In this document: in pieces, positions 8,315-16,839 of the stretch
How the letters are laid out: the number at the start of each line of letters is the position of its first letter
How positions within the stretch are numbered: position 1 is the first letter of the stretch
DNA from: Mycobacterium sp. IS-1590
Lineage (GTDB): Bacteria; Actinomycetota; Actinomycetes; Mycobacteriales; Mycobacteriaceae
Assembly: GCF_001500025.1 (NCBI RefSeq)
Contig: NZ_LQIW01000005.1
Span: forward strand, 62,001-126,000
Length of the DNA stretch: 64,000 nucleotides
Direction: 5' to 3'
Made by a program: the position numbers and the translations under genes
Notes under the pieces: generated by a model
The model's database searches: none
Seen by the model: the letters and a program-made list of their open reading frames with translations, nothing else
What the model was told of the DNA's origin: nothing

Positions 8315-9541
8315 TTGGTCAAGGTCATGGAGGGCGTGCGCGTCCTCGAAGTCGCACAGTTCACGTTCGTCCCCGCAGCGGGGGCGATCCTCGCCGATTG
8401 GGGCGCCGACGTCATCAAGGTGGAGCACCCGGTGCGCGGTGACACCCAACGCGGCTTCATCAACATGGGCGGATTCCAACTCGACCCCAACCGCCATCCC
8501 CTGATCGAACACCCCAACCGCGGTAAGCGCAGCGTGGGCATCGACGTGTCGACGCCCGAGGGTCAGGAGGTGCTCTACGAGATCGCCAGAACGTCTGATG
8601 TTTTCCTCACCAATTACCTTCCCGCACAACGGCAGAAGAACAAGTTCGACGTCGAGCACATCCGCGCCGCGAACCCCGACATCATCTACGCGCGCGGAAG
8701 CGCATACGGCGACAAGGGACCCGAGCGCGATACCGGAGGTTTCGACGGCACCGCGTTCTGGACGCGCAGCGGGGTCGGGCACGCCTTGACCCCCGAGGAA
8801 ATCGGCGGCGCACTGTCGCAGGGCATTCCGGCGTTCGGCGACTCGATCGGCGGAATGAACATCGCAGGCGGGATCTCGGCTGCACTGTTTCACCGGATGC
8901 GCACCGGCGAGGCGGTCGAGCTCGACGTTTCGCTGCTGAGCACGGCGTGGTGGGCCGGCGGTGCCAGCATGACACAGGGCATGGAGACCGGCGAGACCAT
9001 GCGCTCGCTGATGCCGGATGCCGCGGGCCCGAGCGTGAACCCGTTCATGGCCAACTACCTGACCTCCGACGGCGGCACGATCAACTTGTGCATCGTCAGC
9101 CCGACCGGATACATCCGCGACGCGTTCGAACATCTGGAACTGCCGGAGCTTGCCGACGACCCCCGTTTCTGCGACGTGATGCCCTTGATCGAGAACGCCG
9201 CAGCCGCAGTCGATTTGATTCGAGAGAAGATTCGCAGCAAGCCGTTCGAGTACTGGCGCCAGCGCCTCAAGACGATGAAGGGCCAGTGGGCCCCGTTTCA
9301 GAGCTTCCTCGATCTCGCCACCGACGAGCAGGCGCTCGCCAACGACATGGTCGTGGAGGTGGAGGCGGCCGACGGCGGCAAGCCGTTCAAGGTCGTCCGC
9401 GGCCCGGTGCAGTTCAACCACGAACCGCTGGAGACCACGCGCGCACCGCAGGCCAGCGAGCACACCGAGCTGGTGCTGATGGACATCGGCATGGATTGGG
9501 ACCGCATCGAGGCGCTGAAGGAGAAGGGCGCCATCGCGTAG
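8315..9541 (+). CDS. CaiB/BaiF family (class III) CoA-transferase
   Basis: It transfers CoA between carboxylic acids through a mixed anhydride on an Asp. This 408-aa protein has the family start VRVLEVAQFTFVPAAGAILADWGADVIKVEHP, the GKRSVGIDV segment, and GDSIGGMNIAGG, whose Asp fits the catalytic position. The start is TTG 8315 with GGGAG 5 nt upstream; ATG 8327 is the alternative. It is monocistronic, ending in an inverted-repeat region facing the molybdoenzyme gene. It may activate a pathway acid using CoA from another intermediate, as an alternative to a FadD. Related members are racemases, so racemase activity cannot be excluded. Confidence 0.88.
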   Translation: MVKVMEGVRVLEVAQFTFVPAAGAILADWGADVIKVEHPVRGDTQRGFINMGGFQLDPNRHPLIEHPNRGKRSVGIDVSTPEGQEVLYEIARTSDVFLTNYLPAQRQKNKFDVEHIRAANPDIIYARGSAYGDKGPERDTGGFDGTAFWTRSGVGHALTPEEIGGALSQGIPAFGDSIGGMNIAGGISAALFHRMRTGEAVELDVSLLSTAWWAGGASMTQGMETGETMRSLMPDAAGPSVNPFMANYLTSDGGTINLCIVSPTGYIRDAFEHLELPELADDPRFCDVMPLIENAAAAVDLIREKIRSKPFEYWRQRLKTMKGQWAPFQSFLDLATDEQALANDMVVEVEAADGGKPFKVVRGPVQFNHEPLETTRAPQASEHTELVLMDIGMDWDRIEALKEKGAIA

Positions 9542-9563
9542 GAGCCCCCTCCTTTCTCTCTCG

Positions 9564-9597
9564 CGCGAGCGTGCGTGTCTGCACACGACACTCCGCG
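9564..9597 (-). repeat. 34-bp interspersed hairpin element, copy A
   Basis: This reverse-orientation copy matches copy B (9657-9690) at 32 of 34 positions. The two copies form a long inverted repeat between the convergent transferase and molybdoenzyme genes. Each copy contains an internal stem around CGTGT/ACACG. A bidirectional terminator or mRNA-end role is possible but is not shown by a T-tract. Confidence 0.6.
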
Positions 9598-9656
9598 GAT
9601 GTTCGGCGCTTCACGCACGGTCGGCACCCGCGAGCGTGCACAAAGCGCTGCTATTG

Positions 9657-9690
9657 CGCGGCGTGTCGTGTGCAAACACGCACGCTCGCG
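9657..9690 (+). repeat. 34-bp interspersed hairpin element, copy B
   Basis: It contains CGTGTGCAAACACG, a 5-bp stem closed by a GCAA tetraloop, flanked by CGCGGCG and CGCTCGCG. It is followed by an A-run. A truncated copy (CGCGAGCGTGCAC) lies at 9629-9641, and a third full copy 7 kb away at 16798-16831 differs at two positions. Confidence 0.65.
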
Positions 9691-9698
9691 CAAAAAAG

Positions 9699-11882
9699 CT
9701 ACGCCCGCTCGACGCGCACGGGAACGCCGGTCAGCCACGCCATGCCCGACAGCGCCTCCACATCGGCGGGGTCGCTGGATGTCAGCTGGTTGACGTTCGC
9801 GCCGCCGGCCCGGTTGGCCAACCGCCAACTCCCGGTTCCCTTGTGCCCCCAGCCGTGTGGCACCGCGACGACACCGGGTACGAGGTCCTTCGTCGTGAGC
9901 ACCGGCACGGTGATGGCGCCGTACGGTGACGCGATCCGCACCTCGTCGCCGTCGACGATGTGCAACTCGGCCGCGTCGTCGACATGTATCAGCGCATGCT
10001 GGCGACGGTCGCCGCGCATCAACAGCGGCGAGTTGTGCATCCACGAGTTCTCCGAGCGCGGCTCACGCAGCCCGATCATCCGCAGCGGATAGCCGTCGGG
10101 CAGCACCCGCCGAGACAGCTTGTCGACTTCGTCGGCGATCCCCGGATGGGCCAGCCGAACCCGGCGCGACAGGTAGCCGACGGCCCCGCGCAGCACACCC
10201 GTGCGGATGTGCGGTGCGACCACCACGCCATGCGGATGCTGCTCGGCCAGCCGTCGCAGCGACAGCCCGCCGCGCCGCAGCCCGAACCTGTCGCCGCCCT
10301 CCGACATCCGCACCAGGGCGTCCATCATCATCCGCGGCAAAGCCTCAATGCCCAACAGCCGCGCCACCTTCCGCACACCGGAGAACACCGTGAAGGCCGG
10401 CACGCGACGGGCCAGCCGCCGGGCCAGGTCCTCGACGATGTCCCACTCCCCGCGGGCCTGACCCACCGGCGCCAACACGGCTTCGGTCGCCTGCCGGAAC
10501 GGCGTGGCCTGAAACCCCTGGAACGTGTACGGGAAGTCATCGCGCTCGTACATCGTCGTGACCGGGAGGATGTAGTCGCACTGCGCGCCCGTCTCGGTGA
10601 CGTAGAAGTCGAGCGCGACCGACAGCTCCAGCTCACCGAACGCCGCCTCGAGTTCCTCACCGTTGGGCACCGACAGCACGGGATTGCCTGCCGAGACGAA
10701 CAACGCCCGGATCTGGCGCTCGCCAGGGGTCGTGATCTCCTTGGCCATCAGCGCGGCAGGTTCAGAGCCGATCGCGCTCGGGATTCCGCTGATCCGCGAG
10801 CGCTTCCGCCGGTAGGACCGCCGCATCACGGCGCCCATCGCGACGTTCTGCCACTTCTGGCCGACGGTGTGCATGGAGCTGAACACCGAGCCGCCCGGCA
10901 CGTCGAGGTTGCCGGCCACCAGGTTCACCGCGTCGATCAGGTACGTGGTCAGCGTGCCGTGGGTGCCGACACAGGTGCCGAGCCTGCCGTAGACCGCCGC
11001 CCGCGGCGTGGTCACCAGATCGCGGGCCAGTGCGCGGACGTTCTCGGCGTCGATGCCAGTGCGGGCCGCCGTCGATTCCGGAGTGAACGGACGGCACAAG
11101 TCCCGAAGCCAGTCCACGCCGTCGGCCTTCCGTTTCACCGCGGCCACGTCGACCAGACCCTCGGCGAACATCACCTGGAGCAGGGACAGCAGGAACAACG
11201 AGTCGGTGTCCGGCACGATGCCGAGCCATTCGAACGCCACGGCGGTCTCGCTGCGCCTCGGGTCGACGATCACCACGCGCCCACCGCGCTTGACGATGTC
11301 GTGCATGCGGTCCTTGATCCGCGGCGCGGTGAGGAAGCTGCCGTGCGACACAACCGGATTCGCGCCCATCATCACCAGGAGGTCGGTCCGCATGAGGTCC
11401 GGAATGGGCACCGAGGTCGGCACACCGTAGAGCAACTGGCTGGCGATGAGCCTGCTGTTGGTGTCCTGAGAGGATGCGGTGAAGTAGTGGCCGTGACGGC
11501 CGAGGCCCTTCATGAACAACAACGCCGCGAAGGTGTGCGCGTAGCTGAAGGCGCCGGGATTGCCCATGTACCAGCCGACCGCACCGGAGCCGTGGCGGCG
11601 CAGGATCGCCGACAATCGGGCCGCGATGTCGTCCATCGCCTCGTCCCACGTCACCTCGTGGAAGCCGGACGGCCCGCGGCGCAACGGCCGCGTCACCCGA
11701 TCCGGATCGTTGACGACCTCGGTGAACGCGATGCCCTTCTGGCAGGCGAAACCGGCGGACAGCGGGTGGTCCTTGTCCGGCCGCAACGCTAGGAGGCGAC
11801 CGTCCTCGACGGTCGCGATCATCCCGCACAACGGCTCGCAGATCCGGCAGAAGGTCGGCTTGTTCTCGATGACCGGCGCCAC
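9699..11882 (-). CDS. molybdopterin oxidoreductase with N-terminal [4Fe-4S] domain
   Basis: A 727-aa DMSO-reductase-family enzyme. The N-terminal [4Fe-4S] ligands C12-x2-C15-x3-C19 ... C47 (CRICEPLCG, CQKG) are followed by bis-MGD-binding domains, and the C-terminal domain carries WMHNSPLL and VPHGWGHKG. At the segment where FdhF has SeCys and NapA has Cys, the protein reads ASSQDTNSR, so the usual Cys/SeCys metal ligand is absent; Asp or Ser are candidates. No Tat signal is seen, so it is probably cytoplasmic. GTG 11882 is only 11 nt from the operator and has no good Shine-Dalgarno, so the exact start is uncertain. It is divergent from the thiolase. The reaction is unknown: hydroxylation, dehydrogenation or formate oxidation are possible. 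Confidence 0.88.
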   Translation of the reverse strand: MAPVIENKPTFCRICEPLCGMIATVEDGRLLALRPDKDHPLSAGFACQKGIAFTEVVNDPDRVTRPLRRGPSGFHEVTWDEAMDDIAARLSAILRRHGSGAVGWYMGNPGAFSYAHTFAALLFMKGLGRHGHYFTASSQDTNSRLIASQLLYGVPTSVPIPDLMRTDLLVMMGANPVVSHGSFLTAPRIKDRMHDIVKRGGRVVIVDPRRSETAVAFEWLGIVPDTDSLFLLSLLQVMFAEGLVDVAAVKRKADGVDWLRDLCRPFTPESTAARTGIDAENVRALARDLVTTPRAAVYGRLGTCVGTHGTLTTYLIDAVNLVAGNLDVPGGSVFSSMHTVGQKWQNVAMGAVMRRSYRRKRSRISGIPSAIGSEPAALMAKEITTPGERQIRALFVSAGNPVLSVPNGEELEAAFGELELSVALDFYVTETGAQCDYILPVTTMYERDDFPYTFQGFQATPFRQATEAVLAPVGQARGEWDIVEDLARRLARRVPAFTVFSGVRKVARLLGIEALPRMMMDALVRMSEGGDRFGLRRGGLSLRRLAEQHPHGVVVAPHIRTGVLRGAVGYLSRRVRLAHPGIADEVDKLSRRVLPDGYPLRMIGLREPRSENSWMHNSPLLMRGDRRQHALIHVDDAAELHIVDGDEVRIASPYGAITVPVLTTKDLVPGVVAVPHGWGHKGTGSWRLANRAGGANVNQLTSSDPADVEALSGMAWLTGVPVRVERA

Positions 11883-11893
11883 GCCGATTACGA

Positions 11894-11912
11894 TACTGTA
11901 AGAGTTACAGTT
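11894..11912. promoter_or_regulatory. TACTGTAA-type operator (15/16)
   Basis: TACTGTAA-GAG-TTACAGTT differs from the consensus at one arm base. It lies in the 66-bp divergent promoter between the molybdoenzyme (minus) and the thiolase-like gene (plus). Confidence 0.8.
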
Positions 11913-11948
11913 ACACGTCGGATCGGCGTTGACCAGAGAGGATCAGGC

Positions 11949-13094
11949 ATGCACGACGTGGCGATCATCGGTGTCGGACTGCATCCGTTCGGCCGGTTCG
12001 AAGGCAAGTCCGCGATGGAGATGGGCGTCGACGCGATCTTCGCCGCCGTCGCCGACGCCGGAGTCGAGTGGCGCGACATCCAGTTCGCCACCGGGGGCAG
12101 CTGGACGGTGGCCAACCCCGACGCGATCGTCGGCATGGTCGGGCTGTCCGGCATCCCGTTCACCAACGTGTTCAACGCCTGCGCCACCGCGGCCAGCGCC
12201 GCGAAGGCCTGCGCCGACGGAATCCGGTTGGGCGACTACGACATCGGCATCGCAATCGGTCTGGACAAACATCCGCGGGGCGCGTTCACCGAAGACCCCG
12301 CCCTGGTCGGCATGCCGCGCTGGTACGCCGAGAACGGTCAGTACCTCACCACCCAGTTCTTCGGGATGAAGGCCAACCGCTATCTGCACGAGCACGGCAT
12401 CTCCCAGCAGACGCTGGCCAAGGTGGCGGCCAAAAACTTCCGCAACGGCGCACTGAACCCCAACGCGTTTCGCCGCAAGCCCATCCCCGAAGACCAGATC
12501 CTCAACTCCACGATGCTGAACTATCCCCTCACGCAGTACATGTTTTGCGCTCCGGACGAGGGTGCGGCCGCCGTCGTGATGTGTCGCGCCGACATCGCCG
12601 AGCGCTACACCACCAAACCGGTGTACCTGCGCGCGGTCGAGGTCCGTACCCGTAAGTACGGCGCCTACGAGGTGAACACCACGTTCGCACCCGTCGAGGA
12701 GGACGTCGCACCCACCGTCTACGCCGCGAAAGCCGCGTTCGAAAAGGCCGGCGTGGCACCGCAGGACGTCGACGTCATCCAGCTGCAGGACACCGATGCC
12801 GGTGCCGAGATCATCCACATGGCCGAGTGCGGTTTCTGCGCCGACGGAGACCAGGAGAAGCTGCTGGCCGACGGGGCCACCGAGATCACCGGATCGCTGC
12901 CGATCAACACCGACGGCGGGCTCATCGCCAACGGCGAGCCGATCGGCGCGTCGGGGTTGCGCCAGATCCACGAGTTGGTCCGCCAACTGCGCGGCGAAGC
13001 CGGTGATCGCCAGGTGCCCGGCGAGCCGAAGGTCGGCTTCGCGCAGCTCTACGGCGCACCCGGAACCGCCGCCGCGACGATCCTCACGAGGTGA
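11949..13094 (+). CDS. SCP-x-type thiolase / lipid-transfer protein family
   Basis: A 381-aa thiolase-superfamily protein that would cleave or form a C-C bond next to a CoA thioester. The nucleophile Cys78 sits in NACATAAS; later motifs are LQDTDAGAEI and INTDGGLIANGEPIGASG near the C-terminus, as in SCP-x/Ltp proteins. Ltp2-like steroid aldolases need a DUF35 partner, and none is adjacent here, so a thiolase role is preferred. ATG 11949 sits 37 bp from the operator. The stop overlaps the next gene's Shine-Dalgarno, so it is co-expressed with the amidohydrolase. Confidence 0.85.
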   Translation: MHDVAIIGVGLHPFGRFEGKSAMEMGVDAIFAAVADAGVEWRDIQFATGGSWTVANPDAIVGMVGLSGIPFTNVFNACATAASAAKACADGIRLGDYDIGIAIGLDKHPRGAFTEDPALVGMPRWYAENGQYLTTQFFGMKANRYLHEHGISQQTLAKVAAKNFRNGALNPNAFRRKPIPEDQILNSTMLNYPLTQYMFCAPDEGAAAVVMCRADIAERYTTKPVYLRAVEVRTRKYGAYEVNTTFAPVEEDVAPTVYAAKAAFEKAGVAPQDVDVIQLQDTDAGAEIIHMAECGFCADGDQEKLLADGATEITGSLPINTDGGLIANGEPIGASGLRQIHELVRQLRGEAGDRQVPGEPKVGFAQLYGAPGTAAATILTR

Positions 13095-13096
13095 CC

Positions 13097-14326
13097 ATGA
13101 CCCAATTCACCGGGGCGCCGATCTTCGACGCCGACCAGCACATGTACGAGACGGCCGACGCGCTGACCAAGTACCTGCCCGAGAAATTCTCGCGCGCCGT
13201 GCAATTCGCGAAGTTCGGCCGGCACACCCGCATCGTCATCAACAACCGCGTCAACGACTTCATCCCGAACCCGACGTTCGAGCGCGTCGCCGCGCCCGGC
13301 GCCCACGAGAAGTTCTTCGCCGGCGAGAACACCGAAGGCCTGACGCTGCGCGAGATGCAGGGCCCGGCGATCGAAGCGCCCGCCGCGACGCGCAACCCCG
13401 ACGACCGCATCGTCGAACTCGACCGCCAAGGCGTTGTCGAAGCATTGAACTACCCGACCTTGGCCAGCCTCATCGAGCACGCCACCGCCGATGATCCCCA
13501 ACTCAGCCTCGCGATCATCCACGCCCTCAACCAGTGGATGTGCGAACACTGGACCTTCAACTACCAGAACCGGATCTTCTCCACGCCGATCATCAACCTC
13601 TCCGAGGTCGACGGTGCGCAACGCGAACTCGAGTACATCCTCGACAACGGCGCCAAGGTCGCGCTCGTGAAGCCGGGACCGGTTCAAGGACTGCACGGTT
13701 GGCGCTCACCGGCGCTGCCCGAGTTCGACCCGTTCTGGCGCGACGTCGAAGCTGCCGGGTTGCCCATCGTGCTGCACGCGAGCTATCCCCCGCTCGACGA
13801 CTACGTCGGGCAGTGGGAGCCACCGCACACCCAGAACTTCATGGCCCAGAGCGCGTTCCGGTGGATGGTGCTCGGCCACCGCGAGATCGCTGACATGATC
13901 ACCAGCCTGATCTGCCACGGCACGCTGACGCGCTTCCCGAAGCTGCGCATCGCCAGCGTCGAGAACGGCAGTTCGTGGATCGGACCGCTGTTCAAGGACT
14001 TCGACGACCTCTACGGGAAGATGCCACAGAACTTCGGTGAGCATCCGCACGAGGTGTTCCGGCGCAACATCTGGGTGAGCCCGTTCTGGGAGGGTTGTGT
14101 ATCCGACGTCGTCGAGACGGTCGGCTGGGACCGGGTGCTGTTCGGCTCGGACTACCCGCATCCGGAGGGTCTCGCCGAGCCGAAGGGCTTCTGGAAGTAC
14201 GCCGAAGGCATGGACGTGCGTCGCACCTACGACTTCATGGGCGACAACGCGCGCCGGTTCATGGGCCTGCCGATCGCCAACCCGGACCCGGACGCCGTCA
14301 GACCGCCCGCGCTGTCAAACGCCTGA
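13097..14326 (+). CDS. amidohydrolase 2 (ACMSD-type) family hydrolase/decarboxylase
   Basis: A 409-aa TIM-barrel metal enzyme. Metal-ligand candidates are the DxH motif in FDADQHMYE at the N-terminus, His in VLHASYP, the HGTLTRFPKLRIASVENG segment, and Asp in LFGSDYPHPEG. Family members include ACMS decarboxylase and other non-oxidative decarboxylases or C-C hydrolases. ATG 13097 is preferred over GTG 13091 because GAGG lies just upstream and overlaps the thiolase stop. It is one of three such proteins in the region (also 19079 and 21531), which suggests a decarboxylation or ring-opening step. Substrate unknown. Confidence 0.87.
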   Translation: MTQFTGAPIFDADQHMYETADALTKYLPEKFSRAVQFAKFGRHTRIVINNRVNDFIPNPTFERVAAPGAHEKFFAGENTEGLTLREMQGPAIEAPAATRNPDDRIVELDRQGVVEALNYPTLASLIEHATADDPQLSLAIIHALNQWMCEHWTFNYQNRIFSTPIINLSEVDGAQRELEYILDNGAKVALVKPGPVQGLHGWRSPALPEFDPFWRDVEAAGLPIVLHASYPPLDDYVGQWEPPHTQNFMAQSAFRWMVLGHREIADMITSLICHGTLTRFPKLRIASVENGSSWIGPLFKDFDDLYGKMPQNFGEHPHEVFRRNIWVSPFWEGCVSDVVETVGWDRVLFGSDYPHPEGLAEPKGFWKYAEGMDVRRTYDFMGDNARRFMGLPIANPDPDAVRPPALSNA

Positions 14327-14329
14327 CGA

Positions 14330-14348
14330 GCGCGACGAGAAGTCGCGC
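14330..14348 (+). terminator. hairpin after amidohydrolase gene
   Basis: GCGCGAC and GTCGCGC form a perfect 7-bp stem around GAGAA, beginning 4 nt after the stop codon. No T-tract follows, so it could be a weak terminator or an mRNA-stabilising end. Confidence 0.35.
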
Positions 14349-14407
14349 GTACGCAGTGCAAGCGTGGCAGAGTGCGCATAGCCGGACGTTCCCCGGGAGG
14401 AGCCAGC

Positions 14408-15232
14408 ATGCCCACGATCACCACCAGCGACGGCGTCGAGATCTTCTTCAAGGACTGGGGGTCGGGTCAGCCGATCGTGTTCAGCCACGGTTGGCCGCTG
14501 TCGGCCGACGACTGGGACACGCAGATGTTGTTCTTCGCCCAACACGGGTACCGCGTGATCGCCCACGACCGCCGTGGGCATGGCCGCTCGGCGCAGGTCG
14601 CCGACGGACATGACATGGACCACTACGCCGACGATCTCGCCGCTGTCGTCGAGCACCTCGACCTTCACGACGCAGTCCACATCGGCCACTCCACCGGCGG
14701 CGGCGAGGTGGCGCATTATCTGGCCCGGCACGGGCAGGCGCGAGCGGCCAAGGCGGTGCTGATCAGTTCCGTGCCGCCGCTGATGGTCAAGACCGACGCC
14801 AACCCCGGCGGGCTGCCCAAAGACGTGTTCGACGATCTGCAAGCGCAATTGGCCGCCAACCGCTCGCAGTTCTACCGCTCGCTCGCGGCCGGCCCCTTCT
14901 ACGGGTTCAACCGGCCGGGAGTGGAGCCGTCGGAGGCGATCATCGAAAACTGGTGGCGCCAAGGCATGATGGGCGGCGCCAAAGCGCACTACGACGGCAT
15001 CGTCGCCTTCTCGCAGACCGACTTCACCGAGGACCTGAAGAAGATCACCATCCCGGTACTGGTGATGCACGGCGACGCCGACCAGATCGTGCCGTACGAG
15101 AACTCCGGTCCGCTGTCGGCGAAGCTACTGCCCAACGGCACCTTGAAGACCTACCCCGGCTATCCGCACGGCGCGTTCGTCACCAACCACGACGTCATCA
15201 ACCCGGATCTCCTGGAGTTCATCCGGTCCTGA
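14408..15232 (+). CDS. alpha/beta hydrolase, non-haem chloroperoxidase/arylesterase type
   Basis: A 274-aa serine hydrolase with nucleophile Ser in GHSTGGG, acid in HGDADQIVP and His in PHGAFVTN. The oxyanion segment [11 protein letters not shown] is typical of the cofactor-free haloperoxidase/arylesterase group, which hydrolyses esters and can show perhydrolase side activity. ATG 14408 follows GGGAGGAG; the longer frame has no ribosome-binding site. It is convergent with the NTF2-like gene. The role is probably ester or lactone hydrolysis, perhaps unconnected with the operon upstream. Confidence 0.88.
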   Translation: MPTITTSDGVEIFFKDWGSGQPIVFSHGWPLSADDWDTQMLFFAQHGYRVIAHDRRGHGRSAQVADGHDMDHYADDLAAVVEHLDLHDAVHIGHSTGGGEVAHYLARHGQARAAKAVLISSVPPLMVKTDANPGGLPKDVFDDLQAQLAANRSQFYRSLAAGPFYGFNRPGVEPSEAIIENWWRQGMMGGAKAHYDGIVAFSQTDFTEDLKKITIPVLVMHGDADQIVPYENSGPLSAKLLPNGTLKTYPGYPHGAFVTNHDVINPDLLEFIRS

Positions 15233-15241
15233 CCGCGGTCA
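15230..15241. other. 12-bp palindrome holding two convergent stop codons
   Basis: TGACCGCGGTCA is a perfect palindrome whose first TGA ends the alpha/beta hydrolase and whose last TCA is the TGA stop of the NTF2-like gene on the other strand. The genes are thus separated by only 6 bp. Confidence 0.8.
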
Positions 15242-15727
15242 CTTCATCGCGCGACGCGAGGCTTTCACGATGAGTTTGCGCACCCGCTCGGAGATGTAGA
15301 CGGCAAAGAGTCCGTTGAAGACGTCCTCGCGCAACCGCGTCAACGTCGAACTCGTGAAGCGCCACTGGCCGTCGAGCTTCTCGTAGGTCTCGTGGTAGTG
15401 ACCGTAGCCGCGCAGGTTGACACCGGGGCCGAAGCGCACGACATCCTCGAGCGCCCACACCCCGCGCGCGGTGGTCGGCGATGTCAGCTCGATCTCCGGG
15501 GCGTGCACCTGATGCACCGTGGCCTGGCCGCGCAAGCTCTTCCGGGTGAACGCGACGAACTCGTCGGCGCCTCGGATCACCTTTCCACCGGCGGGGGACG
15601 TGTCACTGAGAAAGTCATCGGCGAACAGGGTGCGCCACGCCGCCCAGTCCTTGGTGTCCAGAAGCCGGCAGTAGCGCGCCTTCAGTTGCTTGATCTCCTC
15701 GATCTCGACGAGGTCGGCCTCGGTCAT
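15239..15727 (-). CDS. SnoaL/NTF2-like protein
   Basis: A 162-aa protein of the cone-shaped alpha+beta barrel superfamily. It shows KQLKARYCRLLDTKDWAAWRTLFADDF, a HQVHAPEIEL strand with His, and a C-terminal GHYHETYEKLDGQWRFTSSTLTR segment. Relatives are dehydratases, isomerases (ketosteroid isomerase, scytalone dehydratase) or non-enzymatic. ATG 15727 overlaps the preceding SDR stop by 4 nt. It is the last gene of the operon that begins at 23617. A dehydratase or isomerase step is likely but not proven. Confidence 0.82.
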   Translation of the reverse strand: MTEADLVEIEEIKQLKARYCRLLDTKDWAAWRTLFADDFLSDTSPAGGKVIRGADEFVAFTRKSLRGQATVHQVHAPEIELTSPTTARGVWALEDVVRFGPGVNLRGYGHYHETYEKLDGQWRFTSSTLTRLREDVFNGLFAVYISERVRKLIVKASRRAMK

Positions 15728-16758
15728 CTCGTGGACATCTTCTGTGCCTGCTCGACGTAGAACCGCGCGGCCCGTTCGAGCGACTCGGCGGTGGGCCGCG
15801 GATGCCACCCGAGTTCCCGTGACGCCTTACTGTGGTCGGCAGGCGCCATGATGTGCAGCAGCCGGATCCCGGTGGTGTTCATCGGGATCTCCCGCCGCAA
15901 CAGCCGGGCCACCACGCCGGCGACCCGTACGGTCGCGTACACCACCGGAAGCGGGACGCCGAAACGCGGCGGCTTCGCCCCGACCGCCCGTGCGGCTGTG
16001 GTGAGCATGTCACGCATCGGCATGTAGCTCTCGGAGATGATGTATCGCTCGCCCACGCCGCCGCGTTCGGCAGCGAGCAGGAAGGCCTCGGCGACGTCTT
16101 CGATGCCGACGACCTCGGTGGACACGCCCTTGATGTAGGCCGGGATCTTGCCGAACGCGGCGTACTGCACCATCAGCCCCTGGTGCGGTTGCCAGTCGCG
16201 GGGCCCGTACGGGTTGGACACGTTCATCACCACGGCGGGCAGGCCGCGGTCGCGGGCGTAGGACAGGACCAGTTCCTCGGCCTGACGGCGCGATTCGATG
16301 TACGCGCCGCCCCGGTCCCCCCAGTCGAACGGCATCTCCTCGGTCACGGGACGGCTTCCGTCGCCGAGTGCGATCGTTCCTATGGTGCTGCAGAACACGA
16401 ACCGGTGCAGGCCCGCCTTCGCCGCGACATCGAGCACCCGGCGCAAACAGTTGACGTTGGTTTCGAACAGCGGTGCGGGGTCGCTCAGATGAAACCGCGT
16501 GTCGACGATGCAGTAGTGGACGACGTCGCGGTCGGCCATCGCCGCGCGAAGCGCTTCTTCGTCGTACAGGTCGCCGTAGCAGCGTTCGACGTCGAGGTCG
16601 TCGATGGCGACCGTCGAACTCGTCTTACGCAGATACACCCGCACGTCGTCGCCGCGTTCGACGAGTTTGCGTGTGACGTGTGAACCGACGAACCCGCTCG
16701 GGCCCATCACCAGCGCGCGGCGCGCGGGCTGTTTCGCTGTCGGGGGTGCGTCTGTCAT
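15724..16758 (-). CDS. extended SDR, 3-beta-HSD/epimerase-like
   Basis: A 344-aa NAD(P)-binding protein with cofactor loop GPSGFVGSHV at about 19-28 and the FCSTIGTIALG segment. The catalytic Tyr motif reads Y-IES-R, so the usual YxxxK lysine is replaced by Arg. It resembles 3-beta-hydroxysteroid dehydrogenases and other extended SDRs. It is separated from the upstream acyl-CoA dehydrogenase by 81 bp carrying a repeat element, unlike the tight overlaps elsewhere in this operon. The Lys-to-Arg change may alter or lower activity. Confidence 0.85.
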   Translation of the reverse strand: MTDAPPTAKQPARRALVMGPSGFVGSHVTRKLVERGDDVRVYLRKTSSTVAIDDLDVERCYGDLYDEEALRAAMADRDVVHYCIVDTRFHLSDPAPLFETNVNCLRRVLDVAAKAGLHRFVFCSTIGTIALGDGSRPVTEEMPFDWGDRGGAYIESRRQAEELVLSYARDRGLPAVVMNVSNPYGPRDWQPHQGLMVQYAAFGKIPAYIKGVSTEVVGIEDVAEAFLLAAERGGVGERYIISESYMPMRDMLTTAARAVGAKPPRFGVPLPVVYATVRVAGVVARLLRREIPMNTTGIRLLHIMAPADHSKASRELGWHPRPTAESLERAARFYVEQAQKMSTR

Positions 16759-16797
16759 GTTCTCTACCTCGCGAGCGACCGGAAAATGTCAGATTTT

Positions 16798-16831
16798 CGC
16801 GGCGTTTCGTGTGCAAACACGGACGCTCGCG
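16798..16831 (+). repeat. 34-bp interspersed hairpin element, copy C
   Basis: It matches copy B (9657-9690) at 32 of 34 positions, including the CGTGT-GCAA-ACACG stem-loop. The outer arm CGCTCGCG at 16824-16831 can also pair with CGCGAGCG at 16770-16777. It sits between two genes of the same operon, so it may cut or stabilise the transcript. Confidence 0.65.
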
Positions 16832-16839
16832 AAAAAAGG

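Noticed and set aside
9564-16831. CRISPR array
   Set aside because: The hairpin copies are few, irregularly spaced, in both orientations, and have no spacer pattern or cas genes.
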